A stretch of DNA of 8,973 bases from Prevotella sp. (GCA_021204565.1 JAJPZE010000095.1:1-8973), one strand, 5' to 3'. Numbered from the stretch's first letter, positions 1-7,666 are shown. The notes: generated from the sequence alone by a model not told the origin. Numbers and translations are program-made.

Positions 1-2760
1 ATTCGCAAGCTGTATGCCCTCGCTGTCCCGTATCTTAATATCATTGCCGTTCTCATCCGTGCCGATACTCTTCATCATATCCGGGCAAGTGTTATGCAGG
101 GCGTGTTTTAACAAGCTCATCCCGTCATAGTGCCGGTAATATCCCTTCACCATAAACTCGTCCGTTATCTTCATCGTCCGGAAACCGCATGCCACATGGT
201 ATTCATCCGTACCCGGCATATAAGCAATACGCACATCCGTATCGTACAACCGGCTCATATACGACGAGTAAACGCCTGTCGGTATCCACCGCTCGCCGAA
301 GTTGAAGTCCAGCTCCTCGAAAGTAATCCTTTGGGGAAACGACGCTTTCAATGCGTCGAGAGACCGCCGAACATCGGAGAGGTGTTCATCCTCTTCATGT
401 TCCTTTATCCAATCCTCTATCCGCTCCGCTTTCTCTATCACATTGCCGGCAACGAACTTGTCCTTTATCTCATATCCGTCTGCCAATGGATTGAAGAAGA
501 TGCGTCCTTGCAATGCAGAGAGAAGTTCCTCGATAGTGCTGTCGGTTAGTTTCCGCATATAATCCAAATCGACATAACCGTATTTGTTCAGCGAAGCGGA
601 CAATGCCTCTTCGGGCGTGCCGGCATACACTTGTTCCTCTACGGAGAAAGAGACGGGACGGAAGAAGATGTCCGCCTTAACGAACTTGCCGTCCTCGGCA
701 CGTTCTAATGACAGGATATCGCGCCCGGAGACATCCATTAATATCGTCTTTACGTTCTGTTTCGTGTTGAGGCAACCATAACGCGAGACAAACTCGTCGT
801 AGCGGGCGTTAAGCGTTTCACGTCCCTTGTCATCCGCCTCGTGGCGATTCGCCTCATAACGGTAAAGCCGTTCGTATGCATCGCGCAAGGCAACATAATG
901 CAGGAGCTGTTCACGCTTATTGCCCGGCAGATTAACCGGCACGAATACAGCACCGTATGCTGTTATGTCTCTCAACACTCCCGGCGTGCCGTCCTTATCG
1001 ATAACTATCGAACCCTCGCGATGATGCGCTTGCACAGACAAATCATACGTACGAGGAGTTAAGTCTATTGGTTGCTCTATTGGTTGTTCGTTTGCCTTCC
1101 CGGTCTCTTTCTTTGCCTTTTCTTGCCCATCCGGCTTGTTATCCGCAGTTGCTTCGCTATGTTTCTCTCGTTCCGTCCCGCCCGGTTGTTCGTCCTTATG
1201 TTTTTCAGCTATATTGCGCAGTGCGGCTCGTTGCGCGGGCGTGAGGTTCATCATCAACTCGGCGAAACCGTTTATCGGAAGGTTATCCTCCCAATTGAGT
1301 ATCTTGTACTTGTAGTCGGGGTCTTCCGGTTCTTCCGTATTGTCTACGTCCTGTTCTTCTTGTCCTTCCTGTTCGTCAACTTCTTCTTCTTCCCTCTCCT
1401 CCTCCTCCTCATCATCATCATCCTCATCCTCATCCATACTATCCCAAAGGTCGAACAAACTAAGTTGAACCTGTTCCCCCGTTCTGTTCAGCGATATAGA
1501 TGTGCTTACAGTTTGCCCGGAGGTCTCTGCCATAGGTTTCTCTACGGCGGGGACATTAATCTCCGGCTCCGCACCGTTCGTTTGCGCCTGTTCCTTTTTC
1601 CCTGAGTAAAGACTCACGGAGAAGTGCAACCGCATATCTCCGTCCGCAATCCGCCGCAGGTCTCCGGCTATGCCCGGTATGCCGTCGTTATGACCATATA
1701 TCATTGCCGGCTTGCCGTAGGCATCCGTGCCTTGACGCACATCCGTGTGAATGATATGTTCCGGATGATTAAGGAAATACCGGTTGACAAATAGATTGCT
1801 CGTTCCCTCTTGCTCCGCCGTCTGCGTGAACAACGTCTCTTCGCCGCTAAGAACCTTCTTCCCCGTATCCTTTTGTAATATTATCAGGTCGCTCCCTACG
1901 TCCGTGCCCGCATTGTCAGAGAACATATTGTCCGGCAGACGCACCGCGGACACGAGGTTGGCGTGCCGCAACATCTCTACACGCATCTCCGCATTCGCCG
2001 GCGCGTCGGATACGCCCCGGGAAGTAATGAACGCCACCACACCGCCGTCGCGTACCGCATCCAAGCCTTTCAAGAAGAAATACTTGTGTATCGCTTTGGT
2101 TGCACTGCGCCGTCCGTACTCCTTGCTCGACGTGTATTCGGCATCAAACACCGCTATATCGCCGAACGGGATATTAGATAATGCCAAGTCGAAATGATTA
2201 AGGAGCGGTCTCTCTATCCTCTCGAAGCCCTCGACACGCACCTTTGCCTCCGGATGCAGATGTCCCAGTATCTTGCCCGTTATCATATCCTTCTCAAACG
2301 CCATTACATCCGCGTACCGGTTGTTGCGTAATACGGCATCAACAAACGCGCCGGCACCGGCTGACGGTTCAAGCACGTATGACGGGTTTTGTATATATTT
2401 CCCAAGCACGTCAGCAAGAGCGGACGTTATTTCCGCCGGAGTGTAAAAGGCTGTCAACACGGATGACTTCAATGAATCAACGTATTGCTTGTATTCCCTC
2501 TCGTCCCTGCTGTTTGTACGCAACACCCGGTGCAACTCCGCCACAGGAGCAAACAGATTAAGGTCGGACTTCGGCCAATACACGGCATCCGCTAACTCAC
2601 GTACCGGGTTAAGGATACATTTCAATCCGCCGAAACCACAATACTTGCGCATTAACGCCCGCTCCGCCTCGGTAGCGACACGCCGCTCCCTATCAAGGAC
2701 AAACGCCGTCCGTATCGCTTCTATATTTTCTGATAGACGCTGCCGCTTGTTAAACGCCAT
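1..2760 (-). CDS. N-6 adenine-specific DNA methylase, N12 class, N-terminal 920 residues (3' end outside window)
   Basis: Reading from the ATG at 2760, the frame stays open for 920 codons to the left edge, so the gene is partial. Near the start is a conserved cysteine/glycine patch (KYCGFGGLKCIL, about residues 39-50) typical of these mobile-element methylases. SAM-binding motif I is EPSAGAGAF at 131-139. Catalytic motif IV is SNIPFGD at 195-201, the N-I-P-F variant of NPPF. A Rossmann-type methylase domain therefore spans roughly residues 90-330. A strongly acidic linker follows at 442-480, then a lysine/glutamate-rich linker near 540-580 and a large domain I cannot name. Family members are usually about 1,900 residues or more with a SNF2-type helicase in the C-terminal half, so that part is probably off-window. 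The start overlaps the upstream DUF1896 gene by 11 nt, which implies coupled translation. A likely role is modifying element or recipient DNA, possibly for anti-restriction as with phage P1 DarB; this is inference. Confidence 0.9.
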   Translation of the reverse strand, partial: MAFNKRQRLSENIEAIRTAFVLDRERRVATEAERALMRKYCGFGGLKCILNPVRELADAVYWPKSDLNLFAPVAELHRVLRTNSRDEREYKQYVDSLKSSVLTAFYTPAEITSALADVLGKYIQNPSYVLEPSAGAGAFVDAVLRNNRYADVMAFEKDMITGKILGHLHPEAKVRVEGFERIERPLLNHFDLALSNIPFGDIAVFDAEYTSSKEYGRRSATKAIHKYFFLKGLDAVRDGGVVAFITSRGVSDAPANAEMRVEMLRHANLVSAVRLPDNMFSDNAGTDVGSDLIILQKDTGKKVLSGEETLFTQTAEQEGTSNLFVNRYFLNHPEHIIHTDVRQGTDAYGKPAMIYGHNDGIPGIAGDLRRIADGDMRLHFSVSLYSGKKEQAQTNGAEPEINVPAVEKPMAETSGQTVSTSISLNRTGEQVQLSLFDLWDSMDEDEDDDDEEEEEREEEEVDEQEGQEEQDVDNTEEPEDPDYKYKILNWEDNLPINGFAELMMNLTPAQRAALRNIAEKHKDEQPGGTEREKHSEATADNKPDGQEKAKKETGKANEQPIEQPIDLTPRTYDLSVQAHHREGSIVIDKDGTPGVLRDITAYGAVFVPVNLPGNKREQLLHYVALRDAYERLYRYEANRHEADDKGRETLNARYDEFVSRYGCLNTKQNVKTILMDVSGRDILSLERAEDGKFVKADIFFRPVSFSVEEQVYAGTPEEALSASLNKYGYVDLDYMRKLTDSTIEELLSALQGRIFFNPLADGYEIKDKFVAGNVIEKAERIEDWIKEHEEDEHLSDVRRSLDALKASFPQRITFEELDFNFGERWIPTGVYSSYMSRLYDTDVRIAYMPGTDEYHVACGFRTMKITDEFMVKGYYRHYDGMSLLKHALHNTCPDMMKSIGTDENGNDIKIRDSEGIQLAN
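1381..1437 (-). repeat. Trinucleotide-repetitive stretch encoding an acidic linker in the methylase
   Basis: The plus strand reads as runs of TTC, CTC and ATC triplets. On the minus strand these are GAA, GAG and GAT codons, giving an uninterrupted Asp/Glu tract (broken by one Arg) at about residues 443-460 of the methylase. It sits between the methylase domain and the following region and acts as a charged flexible linker. Repeated GAG/GAT triplets could vary in copy number between relatives without shifting the frame. Confidence 0.7.
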
Positions 2761-3346
2761 ATTCCTCAATATAGATTGCGACGGCATCCGTCAGTTCGGT
2801 GTATAACCTATCGTATGCGGCAGAAGAGGGGAACGCCTCATCGGCGAGGTCATAAACGGAGAACACATTATCTATTGAGGACAACAGTTTCTCCGTGAAT
2901 GCGTCCCGCTTCTCTTCCGCCACTTCATTATAAAACTCGCCCTCTATAACATCGCGCAGGATGCCGTATTTGGAGAGTTGCAAGCCTTTCATCAGAGTAT
3001 TCATCGCTATCTCGTGCGCTCCGGCAGGGGAGTAACCCTCCATGCGTGCATTCTCATAGCTGTCGGCAGCCTCGTCGGCACGCAAGCGGATGAATGGGTA
3101 ATCCGTGCCCAAAGCAAACCTGTTCTCTTTGAGATATTTCAACAGGTACAGACCGTAATACGATAAATCACGTAACGCATCATCCCTGCCGGAATGCCTG
3201 ACGCTCCCCGCAACACAGTTCTTGCCGGCATGATTCGTATTTGTCCGATTTGGTCGTTTGTCCTTACTCGATACGTTATGCATGCCCTTGCGCCCGTCCT
3301 TGCGTACACCGCTCTTGTTCTTAATACTTTTATCTCTCATGTTCAT
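2750..3346 (-). CDS. DUF1896 family protein with basic N-terminal extension
   Basis: The 198-residue product has an unmistakable DUF1896 body from about residue 60 to the end: LSYYGLYLLKYL (61-72), a central helical part with EGYSPAGAHEIAM (103-115), NVFSVYDLADE (160-170), and the C-terminus LYTELTDAVAIYIEEYGV. The family is found almost only in Bacteroidota mobile elements, next to topB and the large methylase, and its biochemical function is unknown. Typical members begin close to the LSYYGLYLL motif. Here about 60 extra residues precede it, rich in Lys, Arg and Asn. Starts at codon 1 (3346) or codon 3 (3340) are equivalent, and the only other in-frame Met before the body is residue 22. The gene lies 92 nt after topB, past a hairpin, and its stop overlaps the methylase ATG by 11 nt, so DUF1896 and methylase are probably translated together. 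Confidence 0.88.
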   Translation of the reverse strand: MNMRDKSIKNKSGVRKDGRKGMHNVSSKDKRPNRTNTNHAGKNCVAGSVRHSGRDDALRDLSYYGLYLLKYLKENRFALGTDYPFIRLRADEAADSYENARMEGYSPAGAHEIAMNTLMKGLQLSKYGILRDVIEGEFYNEVAEEKRDAFTEKLLSSIDNVFSVYDLADEAFPSSAAYDRLYTELTDAVAIYIEEYGV

Positions 3347-3382
3347 ATCCAGTCATTTATTATTCAGAATAAATAAGGAGAG

Positions 3383-3420
3383 AAACAGACACCCGGCTAT
3401 ACATATCCGAGTGTCTGTTT
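3383..3420 (-). terminator. Strong hairpin between topB and the DUF1896 gene; terminator or attenuator
   Basis: Left arm 3383-3396 (AAACAGACACCCGG) pairs with right arm 3407-3420 (CCGAGTGTCTGTTT). The 14-bp stem has one mismatch and a 10-nt loop. It lies wholly in the 92-nt gap between the topB stop (3439) and the DUF1896 start. In the minus-strand direction the stem ends in GTTT and is followed by a pyrimidine-rich then A/T-rich stretch, without a perfect U-run. The stem and its position fit a terminator for the excision operon or a partial terminator that lowers downstream expression. An alternative is a site for a DNA- or RNA-binding regulator. Confidence 0.6.
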
Positions 3421-3438
3421 CCATACCGGCTACATTTA

Positions 3439-5574
3439 TTATATCTTCCGCTGTTTGCCGCCGGTCTTCTTTCCTTTCTCAGGAAATTCAAACTGCGTGT
3501 TAAACTCGCTGTCGAAGACAACAACAGCGTCAAAGCTCTTGCCCTGCTTGCTCTTGAAACCTTTCAACAACTTCGTTCTCCCGGACGTGAGCAAGTCTTT
3601 TATCTCGTCATCAGAGAACATCCGTCCCGCTTTCTGACGAAAGACGGGAAGACCGCAATCAGCATTATCACAGCGCACCACCTTGCCATAAAACTGCATC
3701 ATGCCCTTGCCGCATTTGGGACACGCGCAGTCCGTAGTCCTTTGCGTAAACAGACTGCCGCATGACAACAGCTCCGACGTTATATCAGATGTGTACTGCT
3801 CAATGTGCGTGCGGAACGTATCCGCAGAGAGCTCGCCCCGTTCGATACGTGCCAACTCTTTCTCCCATTCCCCCGTCATCCGGACATCGGCAATGAGCTT
3901 CGATTTGACAACGGAATACAGGGCAAGACCCTTCTCCGTAGGGACTAGCAACTTCTTCTGCCGCGTGACGTATCCGCGCGTGAATAATGTTTCTATGATG
4001 GCGGCGCGTGTTGCCGGCGTGCCGATGCCGCAGTCCTTCATCGCCGTGCGTAACGTCTCGTCCTCCGTCTCCTTGCCACAGTTCTCCATTGCCGCCAGCA
4101 ACGTCGCCTCCGTATGCAACGGTTTGGCTTTGGTCTTCCCCTCGGTGATTGACACGGCGGGGAAGGTCAACACATCTCCTTTTTGCCAATCCGGCAAAAG
4201 GACATCCCGGTCAGCTTGACCTCCCGTCTCACTATCATCATTCCCGGTTATCCGCCGCCAGCCCGCTTGTTTGAGTCTGTTCCCCCTTGTACGAAATAGC
4301 GTACCCTCGCAATCCGCCGTAACAGTTGTAATATCTCTAACGCAATCCGGAGAAAAGGTCTCTGCCATGCGGTACGCTATCATATCGTAAACAGTCTGAT
4401 TGCGGCTCGAAAGAAATAACGGTTTCACGCCCGTAACGAGTAATGCGTGATGGTCTGTCACCTTGCTGTCGTCCACGCCGCGCCGGGTTAGCTCGCGCGG
4501 TGCCGGCACATTGTTTGACCGGTTGGGAAACTCTTTCAAGAACGACAGCAACTTCGGTATGCCCTCGTACACGTCTTCAGGAATGTATCTGCTGCCTGTC
4601 CGCGGATAGGTAATGAGTTTCTTCTCGTATAGCTCTTGCGCTATGCCGAGCGTCTGCTCCGCAGTGAACCCGTACCGCCGGTTAGCCTCTTTCTGCAGTG
4701 CGGTCAGGTCGTAGAGCAACGGTGCCTCCTCTCTGCTCTCTTTCCGCTCCACGTCCGTTATGATTGCTTTCCCGCTTGCGCTCACCTTATTAAATGTCTC
4801 GTCTGCTACGGTCTTGTCCGTCCATCTCTCTGCTGATGTAAATCGGACGCTATGCTCCGCCTTCGTTTTTCTCCCGTTGCCGCCGTCCCGCTCAATAATA
4901 AAATGCAGTTGCCAATACGTCTCCGGCGTGAATTGCTCATTGTCGTAATATCGTTTGCATATCATTGCAAGGGTCGGGGTCTGCACGCGCCCGAGTGAAT
5001 ATGTCCCCCGTGCCGCGGCAATACTTATTGCTTGCGTAGCGTTAATACCGACAAGCCAATCCGCTTCGCTCCTCGCTTTCGCCGCAAAGTAGAGATTGTC
5101 ATATTTGTGTCCGTCGCAGATGTTGTCCAATCCGTCGCGTATCGCCTTGTCGGTATGTGAACTAATCCATAACCGGTCAAACGGTGTATGGCAATCAAGG
5201 TGCTGATACAGATAGCGGAATATCAACTCCCCCTCGCGTCCGGCATCCGTCGCTACAATGATGCGTTCGCTATCATTAAACAAATGCGCTATCGTCTTTA
5301 TCTGTTTCGTTACTGTCACATCTGCTTTATAGCCGCTATCCGTCTTTACTTGCCGGGGCAATAGCGTAAACGTCTCCGGGATAATCGGCAGACATTCCTT
5401 TGCAAATCCGCGCACGCCGTAGCTGTCAGGCATGGCGAGCTGAATAAGATGCCCGTATGCCCACGTTACGGCATACCCGTTGCCCTCTATATATCCGTCT
5501 TTGCGTTTGTCCGCACCTATAATACGCGCTATCTCTTTCGCCACAGACGGCTTCTCTGCAATGATAGTTTTCAT
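3439..5574 (-). CDS. topB: DNA topoisomerase III (type IA), CTnDOT Exc-like
   Basis: This 711-residue protein is a full-length type IA topoisomerase, which relaxes or decatenates DNA through a 5'-phosphotyrosyl single-strand break. The TOPRIM domain is N-terminal: the AEKPSVAKEIA motif with catalytic Glu7, then ATDAGREGEL at 108-117. The second acidic position is Gly112 (DxG rather than DxD), as in many TopB proteins of this lineage. SLGRVQTPTL lies at 193-202. The active-site motif ITYPRTGSRY (321-330) puts the nucleophile at Tyr323. One zinc ribbon follows (Cys618, Cys621, Cys635, Cys640), then the KGFKSKQGKSF tail seen in mobile-element TopBs. The start is well placed: a GGAAAGGGAA ribosome binding site lies about 7 nt upstream, and the ATG overlaps the stop of a 54-codon ORF. 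In CTnDOT the gene at this position is exc, needed for excision in vivo; equivalence here is inferred from synteny. Confidence 0.96.
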   Translation of the reverse strand: MKTIIAEKPSVAKEIARIIGADKRKDGYIEGNGYAVTWAYGHLIQLAMPDSYGVRGFAKECLPIIPETFTLLPRQVKTDSGYKADVTVTKQIKTIAHLFNDSERIIVATDAGREGELIFRYLYQHLDCHTPFDRLWISSHTDKAIRDGLDNICDGHKYDNLYFAAKARSEADWLVGINATQAISIAAARGTYSLGRVQTPTLAMICKRYYDNEQFTPETYWQLHFIIERDGGNGRKTKAEHSVRFTSAERWTDKTVADETFNKVSASGKAIITDVERKESREEAPLLYDLTALQKEANRRYGFTAEQTLGIAQELYEKKLITYPRTGSRYIPEDVYEGIPKLLSFLKEFPNRSNNVPAPRELTRRGVDDSKVTDHHALLVTGVKPLFLSSRNQTVYDMIAYRMAETFSPDCVRDITTVTADCEGTLFRTRGNRLKQAGWRRITGNDDSETGGQADRDVLLPDWQKGDVLTFPAVSITEGKTKAKPLHTEATLLAAMENCGKETEDETLRTAMKDCGIGTPATRAAIIETLFTRGYVTRQKKLLVPTEKGLALYSVVKSKLIADVRMTGEWEKELARIERGELSADTFRTHIEQYTSDITSELLSCGSLFTQRTTDCACPKCGKGMMQFYGKVVRCDNADCGLPVFRQKAGRMFSDDEIKDLLTSGRTKLLKGFKSKQGKSFDAVVVFDSEFNTQFEFPEKGKKTGGKQRKI

Positions 5575-5735
5575 ATCTTGTTCCCTTTCCGTTTCTCACC
5601 CTTATTCAACATCTTCAACGTTGTTATAGGAAGTTCGGTGTTTGTCGGCTTGTCAAGTCTCCCGGCAACTTGCCTCCGTATAAGCCGCATTGCCCGCATA
5701 TCCTTTCTCTTTGTTTGCTTTATCCGTATCTCCAT
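5571..5735 (-). CDS. Small basic protein (54 aa) translationally coupled to topB
   Basis: This ORF starts at ATG 5735 and ends at TGA 5571-5573, which overlaps the topB ATG in an ATGA arrangement. The 54-residue product has 17 Lys/Arg against 5 acidic residues. It begins MEIRIKQTKRKDMRAMRLIR and has a second half containing PTNTELPITTLKMLNKG. No signal peptide, membrane segment or known motif is visible, and I do not recognise the family. The charge suggests nucleic-acid binding or contact with the topoisomerase or the upstream acidic protein. The ATG follows the DUF3945 stop by 24 nt, in the same frame and with no stop between, so it could also be a tail separated from that protein by a single TAA. 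No good ribosome binding site precedes ATG 5735; a later in-frame ATG (codon 13) follows an AGAAAGGAT sequence. Coding is supported by position, coupling and the open frame. Confidence 0.6.
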   Translation of the reverse strand: MEIRIKQTKRKDMRAMRLIRRQVAGRLDKPTNTELPITTLKMLNKGEKRKGNKI

Positions 5736-5759
5736 TGCTTGCTGTTGATATTCGCCGTC

Positions 5760-7292
5760 TTATACTTTCATGCCTTTATTCTTCTGTTGCTGTTGCTGTT
5801 GCTGTTGCCGCTCTTGGGTATTGTCTTTCGCCACGTCCTGCGTCTTGTCCGGGTTCTCGCTATACCGGTACGGTCGGTTCTTCTCCCGGTTGAACTTTAC
5901 GTAGATAGTTGACTTTTGCCCTTTATCGTTTTCTACGCCGGCGAGTTTCACGGTCTTGCCCGCCACAAAGTCCGCCGTCTGTTGTTCCGTCAGCGCAACG
6001 TTCTTCCATTTGGAGATAGGGCGTATTGTTCCGTCCTCGTTCACCCACGTATTCTGCCTGTTTTTGTTGCCGTCCTGCCGTTCCGATTGCCCGTTACTTT
6101 GCTTGTTGGCGTTGCCTTGCCCCTCTTTCTGAGCTTTCGACGTGCCCGGCACGAACTCCACGCCGCGTTGCTCCACGTTCACTTGTAACGTGGCTATAAA
6201 TTTCCGTCCGTCGTTCCGCTCTATCAGTTTGTCCCTTACCGGCAGACCGGCGCGTAATGCCGCTTGCTCGTCCCGAGTTATCTCCGTCTTGCCAATCTTG
6301 TTCGGTATCCTTACTTTCTCCGCCGCCATATCGGTTATCTCGTTCGTCTTCCTGTCAATACTGATAATCGACGGCGTAACCTTTCCCGTCCCGGCATCAA
6401 CAAGATTGACGACGGCACCGAGATTGCCCGTCGTCCGGAGATTATACTTCTCCGATGAGGTGAACTTGTGTCCCTTGTATTCGTTGAGTTGCTGTCGTTT
6501 GCGTATGAAATGCGGGGTAATCCCGATAGTGCCGTCTTCCTTTTGACGGAACGACAGACGCGCCTCCATCTCAAACGTCTCGCCGCCGAATGTCGGTTTC
6601 ACACGGACAAGATCGGACTTGCCGTAGTTCAACATCGTTTTCAGGTCGCCCGATTGCTCAAGCTCGTCCCGATTAATGCCCCACTTCGCTTCTAACTCGC
6701 GCCAATTGATTTTACTCTCGTCAATAGGCGAATAACCGGACTTCGCCTGAGCCTCCGCCTCTTGTTTCTGCTCTTGCCCGTTGCTTTCTTCCTGTCCCAT
6801 AATTGTTTCTTCTTTTGTTTCTTGTTTACTTTCTTGTTTACTTTCCTTTTCACTCTCTTGTTCCCCCTCTTGTTCATTCCCCTCCTGTTCAATCGTTGCT
6901 TTCTCCGCGTGCGTATCGGCATTGTCATTCTTTTGCTTCGCCACTTGTTTCTCATATGCTGATGTGTCAATCTTGTGTGCACTGAGCATTGCCTCGTTCG
7001 CCGCAGGGTCTTTCAGCAACTCCTTCATCACATCCAACAGTTTGTCCGCTTGCTCCGCCGCTATGCGGTAAAAACCGAAACGGCTCGGCTCCTTGCACTG
7101 CCGGAAGAAGTTCTTGAAGAAATTATCAAGAACATCCCCGTTTCTGTCAAATTGCAAGAAGTCTTTCATATTCTCCGTCTTCGCCGCTGTCCGCTTCGGA
7201 CTGCCGTCCGCATTCAATCCGGCAACAACGCTGACCTCGCCCGTCTTCTCGTCGCGGACTATCAGCACGTCTTTGTCTTGTTTCTTTTCCAT
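5760..7292 (-). CDS. DUF4099/DUF3945 domain protein, CTnDOT Orf3-like
   Basis: This 510-residue cytoplasmic protein belongs to the DUF3945 family confined to Bacteroidota mobile elements; its function is unknown. Residues 1-115 form a conserved N-terminal domain (VLIVRDEKTGEVSVVAGL, then FLQFDRNGDVLDNFFKNFFRQ). Residues 116-185 are a low-complexity Gln/Glu/Lys/Ser linker with KESKQESKQE repeats. A DUF4099-type domain starts at INWRELEAKWGINRDEL (195-211) with LNYGKSDLV (221-229). DUF3945-type segments follow, including TSSEKYNLRTTGNLG (278-292), EQAALRAGLPV (342-352) and FIATLQVNVEQRGVEFVPG (365-383). A related copy, LTEQQTADFVAGKTVKL then TIYVKF, lies at 434-467. The end is Gln-rich, with eight consecutive Gln at 496-503. 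No catalytic residues or membrane segments are apparent. It starts 20 nt after the second HTH gene and is followed by the small ORF and topB, the place of orf3 in the CTnDOT excision operon. Confidence 0.9.
   Translation of the reverse strand: MEKKQDKDVLIVRDEKTGEVSVVAGLNADGSPKRTAAKTENMKDFLQFDRNGDVLDNFFKNFFRQCKEPSRFGFYRIAAEQADKLLDVMKELLKDPAANEAMLSAHKIDTSAYEKQVAKQKNDNADTHAEKATIEQEGNEQEGEQESEKESKQESKQETKEETIMGQEESNGQEQKQEAEAQAKSGYSPIDESKINWRELEAKWGINRDELEQSGDLKTMLNYGKSDLVRVKPTFGGETFEMEARLSFRQKEDGTIGITPHFIRKRQQLNEYKGHKFTSSEKYNLRTTGNLGAVVNLVDAGTGKVTPSIISIDRKTNEITDMAAEKVRIPNKIGKTEITRDEQAALRAGLPVRDKLIERNDGRKFIATLQVNVEQRGVEFVPGTSKAQKEGQGNANKQSNGQSERQDGNKNRQNTWVNEDGTIRPISKWKNVALTEQQTADFVAGKTVKLAGVENDKGQKSTIYVKFNREKNRPYRYSENPDKTQDVAKDNTQERQQQQQQQQKNKGMKV
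5784..5807 (-). repeat. Hexanucleotide microsatellite (four CAACAG units) encoding poly-Gln
   Basis: Four perfect tandem copies of CTGTTG on the plus strand (CAACAG on the coding strand) encode the eight-Gln tract near the C-terminus of the DUF3945 protein. The unit length is a multiple of three, so slippage would change tract length without a frameshift. Confidence 0.8.
6818..6841 (-). repeat. Perfect 12-bp tandem duplication in the DUF3945 protein linker
   Basis: TTTCTTGTTTAC occurs twice back to back (6818-6829 and 6830-6841). It produces the repeated ESKQ-type peptide in the Gln/Glu/Lys-rich linker. Flanking sequence is similar but degenerate, which suggests in-frame expansion of a disordered linker. 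Confidence 0.75.
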
Positions 7293-7312
7293 TTCTGATA
7301 AAGTTTAAATTG

Positions 7313-7666
7313 TTATTTATTGAATAAATTGCGAATACGAGCCCTGTAAAACTCGATGTCGTTTGTATCATACTCTTTTACATTGTTGCTCAGAAAGCGC
7401 AATATGTCCGCTTCGGTGTAATAAGTCTTCTTGCCTACCACCTTATAGGACAATACGCCTATACTGCGATAACGCTGAAGCGTTCGCTTGCTCACTTGCA
7501 ACAGCCGGCATACATCCTGATTGTCATACAGACGTATGTCGCCGGACAGGTCGCCTTGTACTTCGCCCCGCGACTTAATGGCGAGCAACAGCTCGTCCTG
7601 ACGGTCGAAACGCTCGAACACCCTCTCCATACAGCTCTCGAATTGCCGTTTGGTCATCAAATCCAT
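7313..7666 (-). CDS. Helix-turn-helix (HTH_17-type) DNA-binding protein, position of CTnDOT xis2d
   Basis: Read from ATG 7666, the product has 117 residues. The N-terminus (1-35, TKRQFESCMERVFERFDRQDEL) is helical and could support oligomerisation. Residues about 46-92 form the winged HTH_17/MerR-like fold: YDNQDVCRLLQVSKRTLQRYRSIGVL followed by VVGKKTYYTEADILRFL, with SKRTLQRYR the probable recognition helix. The frame is open further up to 7726, but that start would overlap the upstream HTH gene by 40 nt. ATG 7666 instead leaves a 20-nt gap, the same as the spacing to the next gene. In CTnDOT the second small HTH gene of this operon, xis2d, is a recombination directionality factor that also acts at the transfer-operon promoter. 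The equivalent role here follows from synteny and size only. Confidence 0.87.
   Translation of the reverse strand: MDLMTKRQFESCMERVFERFDRQDELLLAIKSRGEVQGDLSGDIRLYDNQDVCRLLQVSKRTLQRYRSIGVLSYKVVGKKTYYTEADILRFLSNNVKEYDTNDIEFYRARIRNLFNK

Noticed and set aside
1072..1605. 177-codon plus-strand open frame with hydrophobic, Leu/Phe-rich stretches
   Set aside because: It lies entirely antisense to the methylase gene. Its hydrophobic look is the complement of the acidic GAG/GAA/GAT tract, and it has no plausible promoter or ribosome binding site.
3800..4189. 129-codon minus-strand open frame inside topB in another frame
   Set aside because: The frame is nested in topB, and its product is an Arg/Gly/His-rich sequence typical of an out-of-frame shadow.
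3701..4219. 172-codon plus-strand open frame inside topB
   Set aside because: It is antisense to well-conserved topoisomerase sequence including the zinc ribbon region, with no family resemblance.
6762..7071. Overlapping plus-strand frames predicting very hydrophobic peptides that look like membrane proteins
   Set aside because: They are the complement of the Gln/Glu/Lys-rich linker of the DUF3945 protein; the hydrophobicity is an artefact of TTC/TTG/CTT triplets.
7316..7328. TTTATTgAATAAA near-palindrome at the end of the second HTH gene
   Set aside because: It lies within the last codons of the gene, is purely A/T, and the next gene follows at once, so it is unlikely to terminate or bind specifically.
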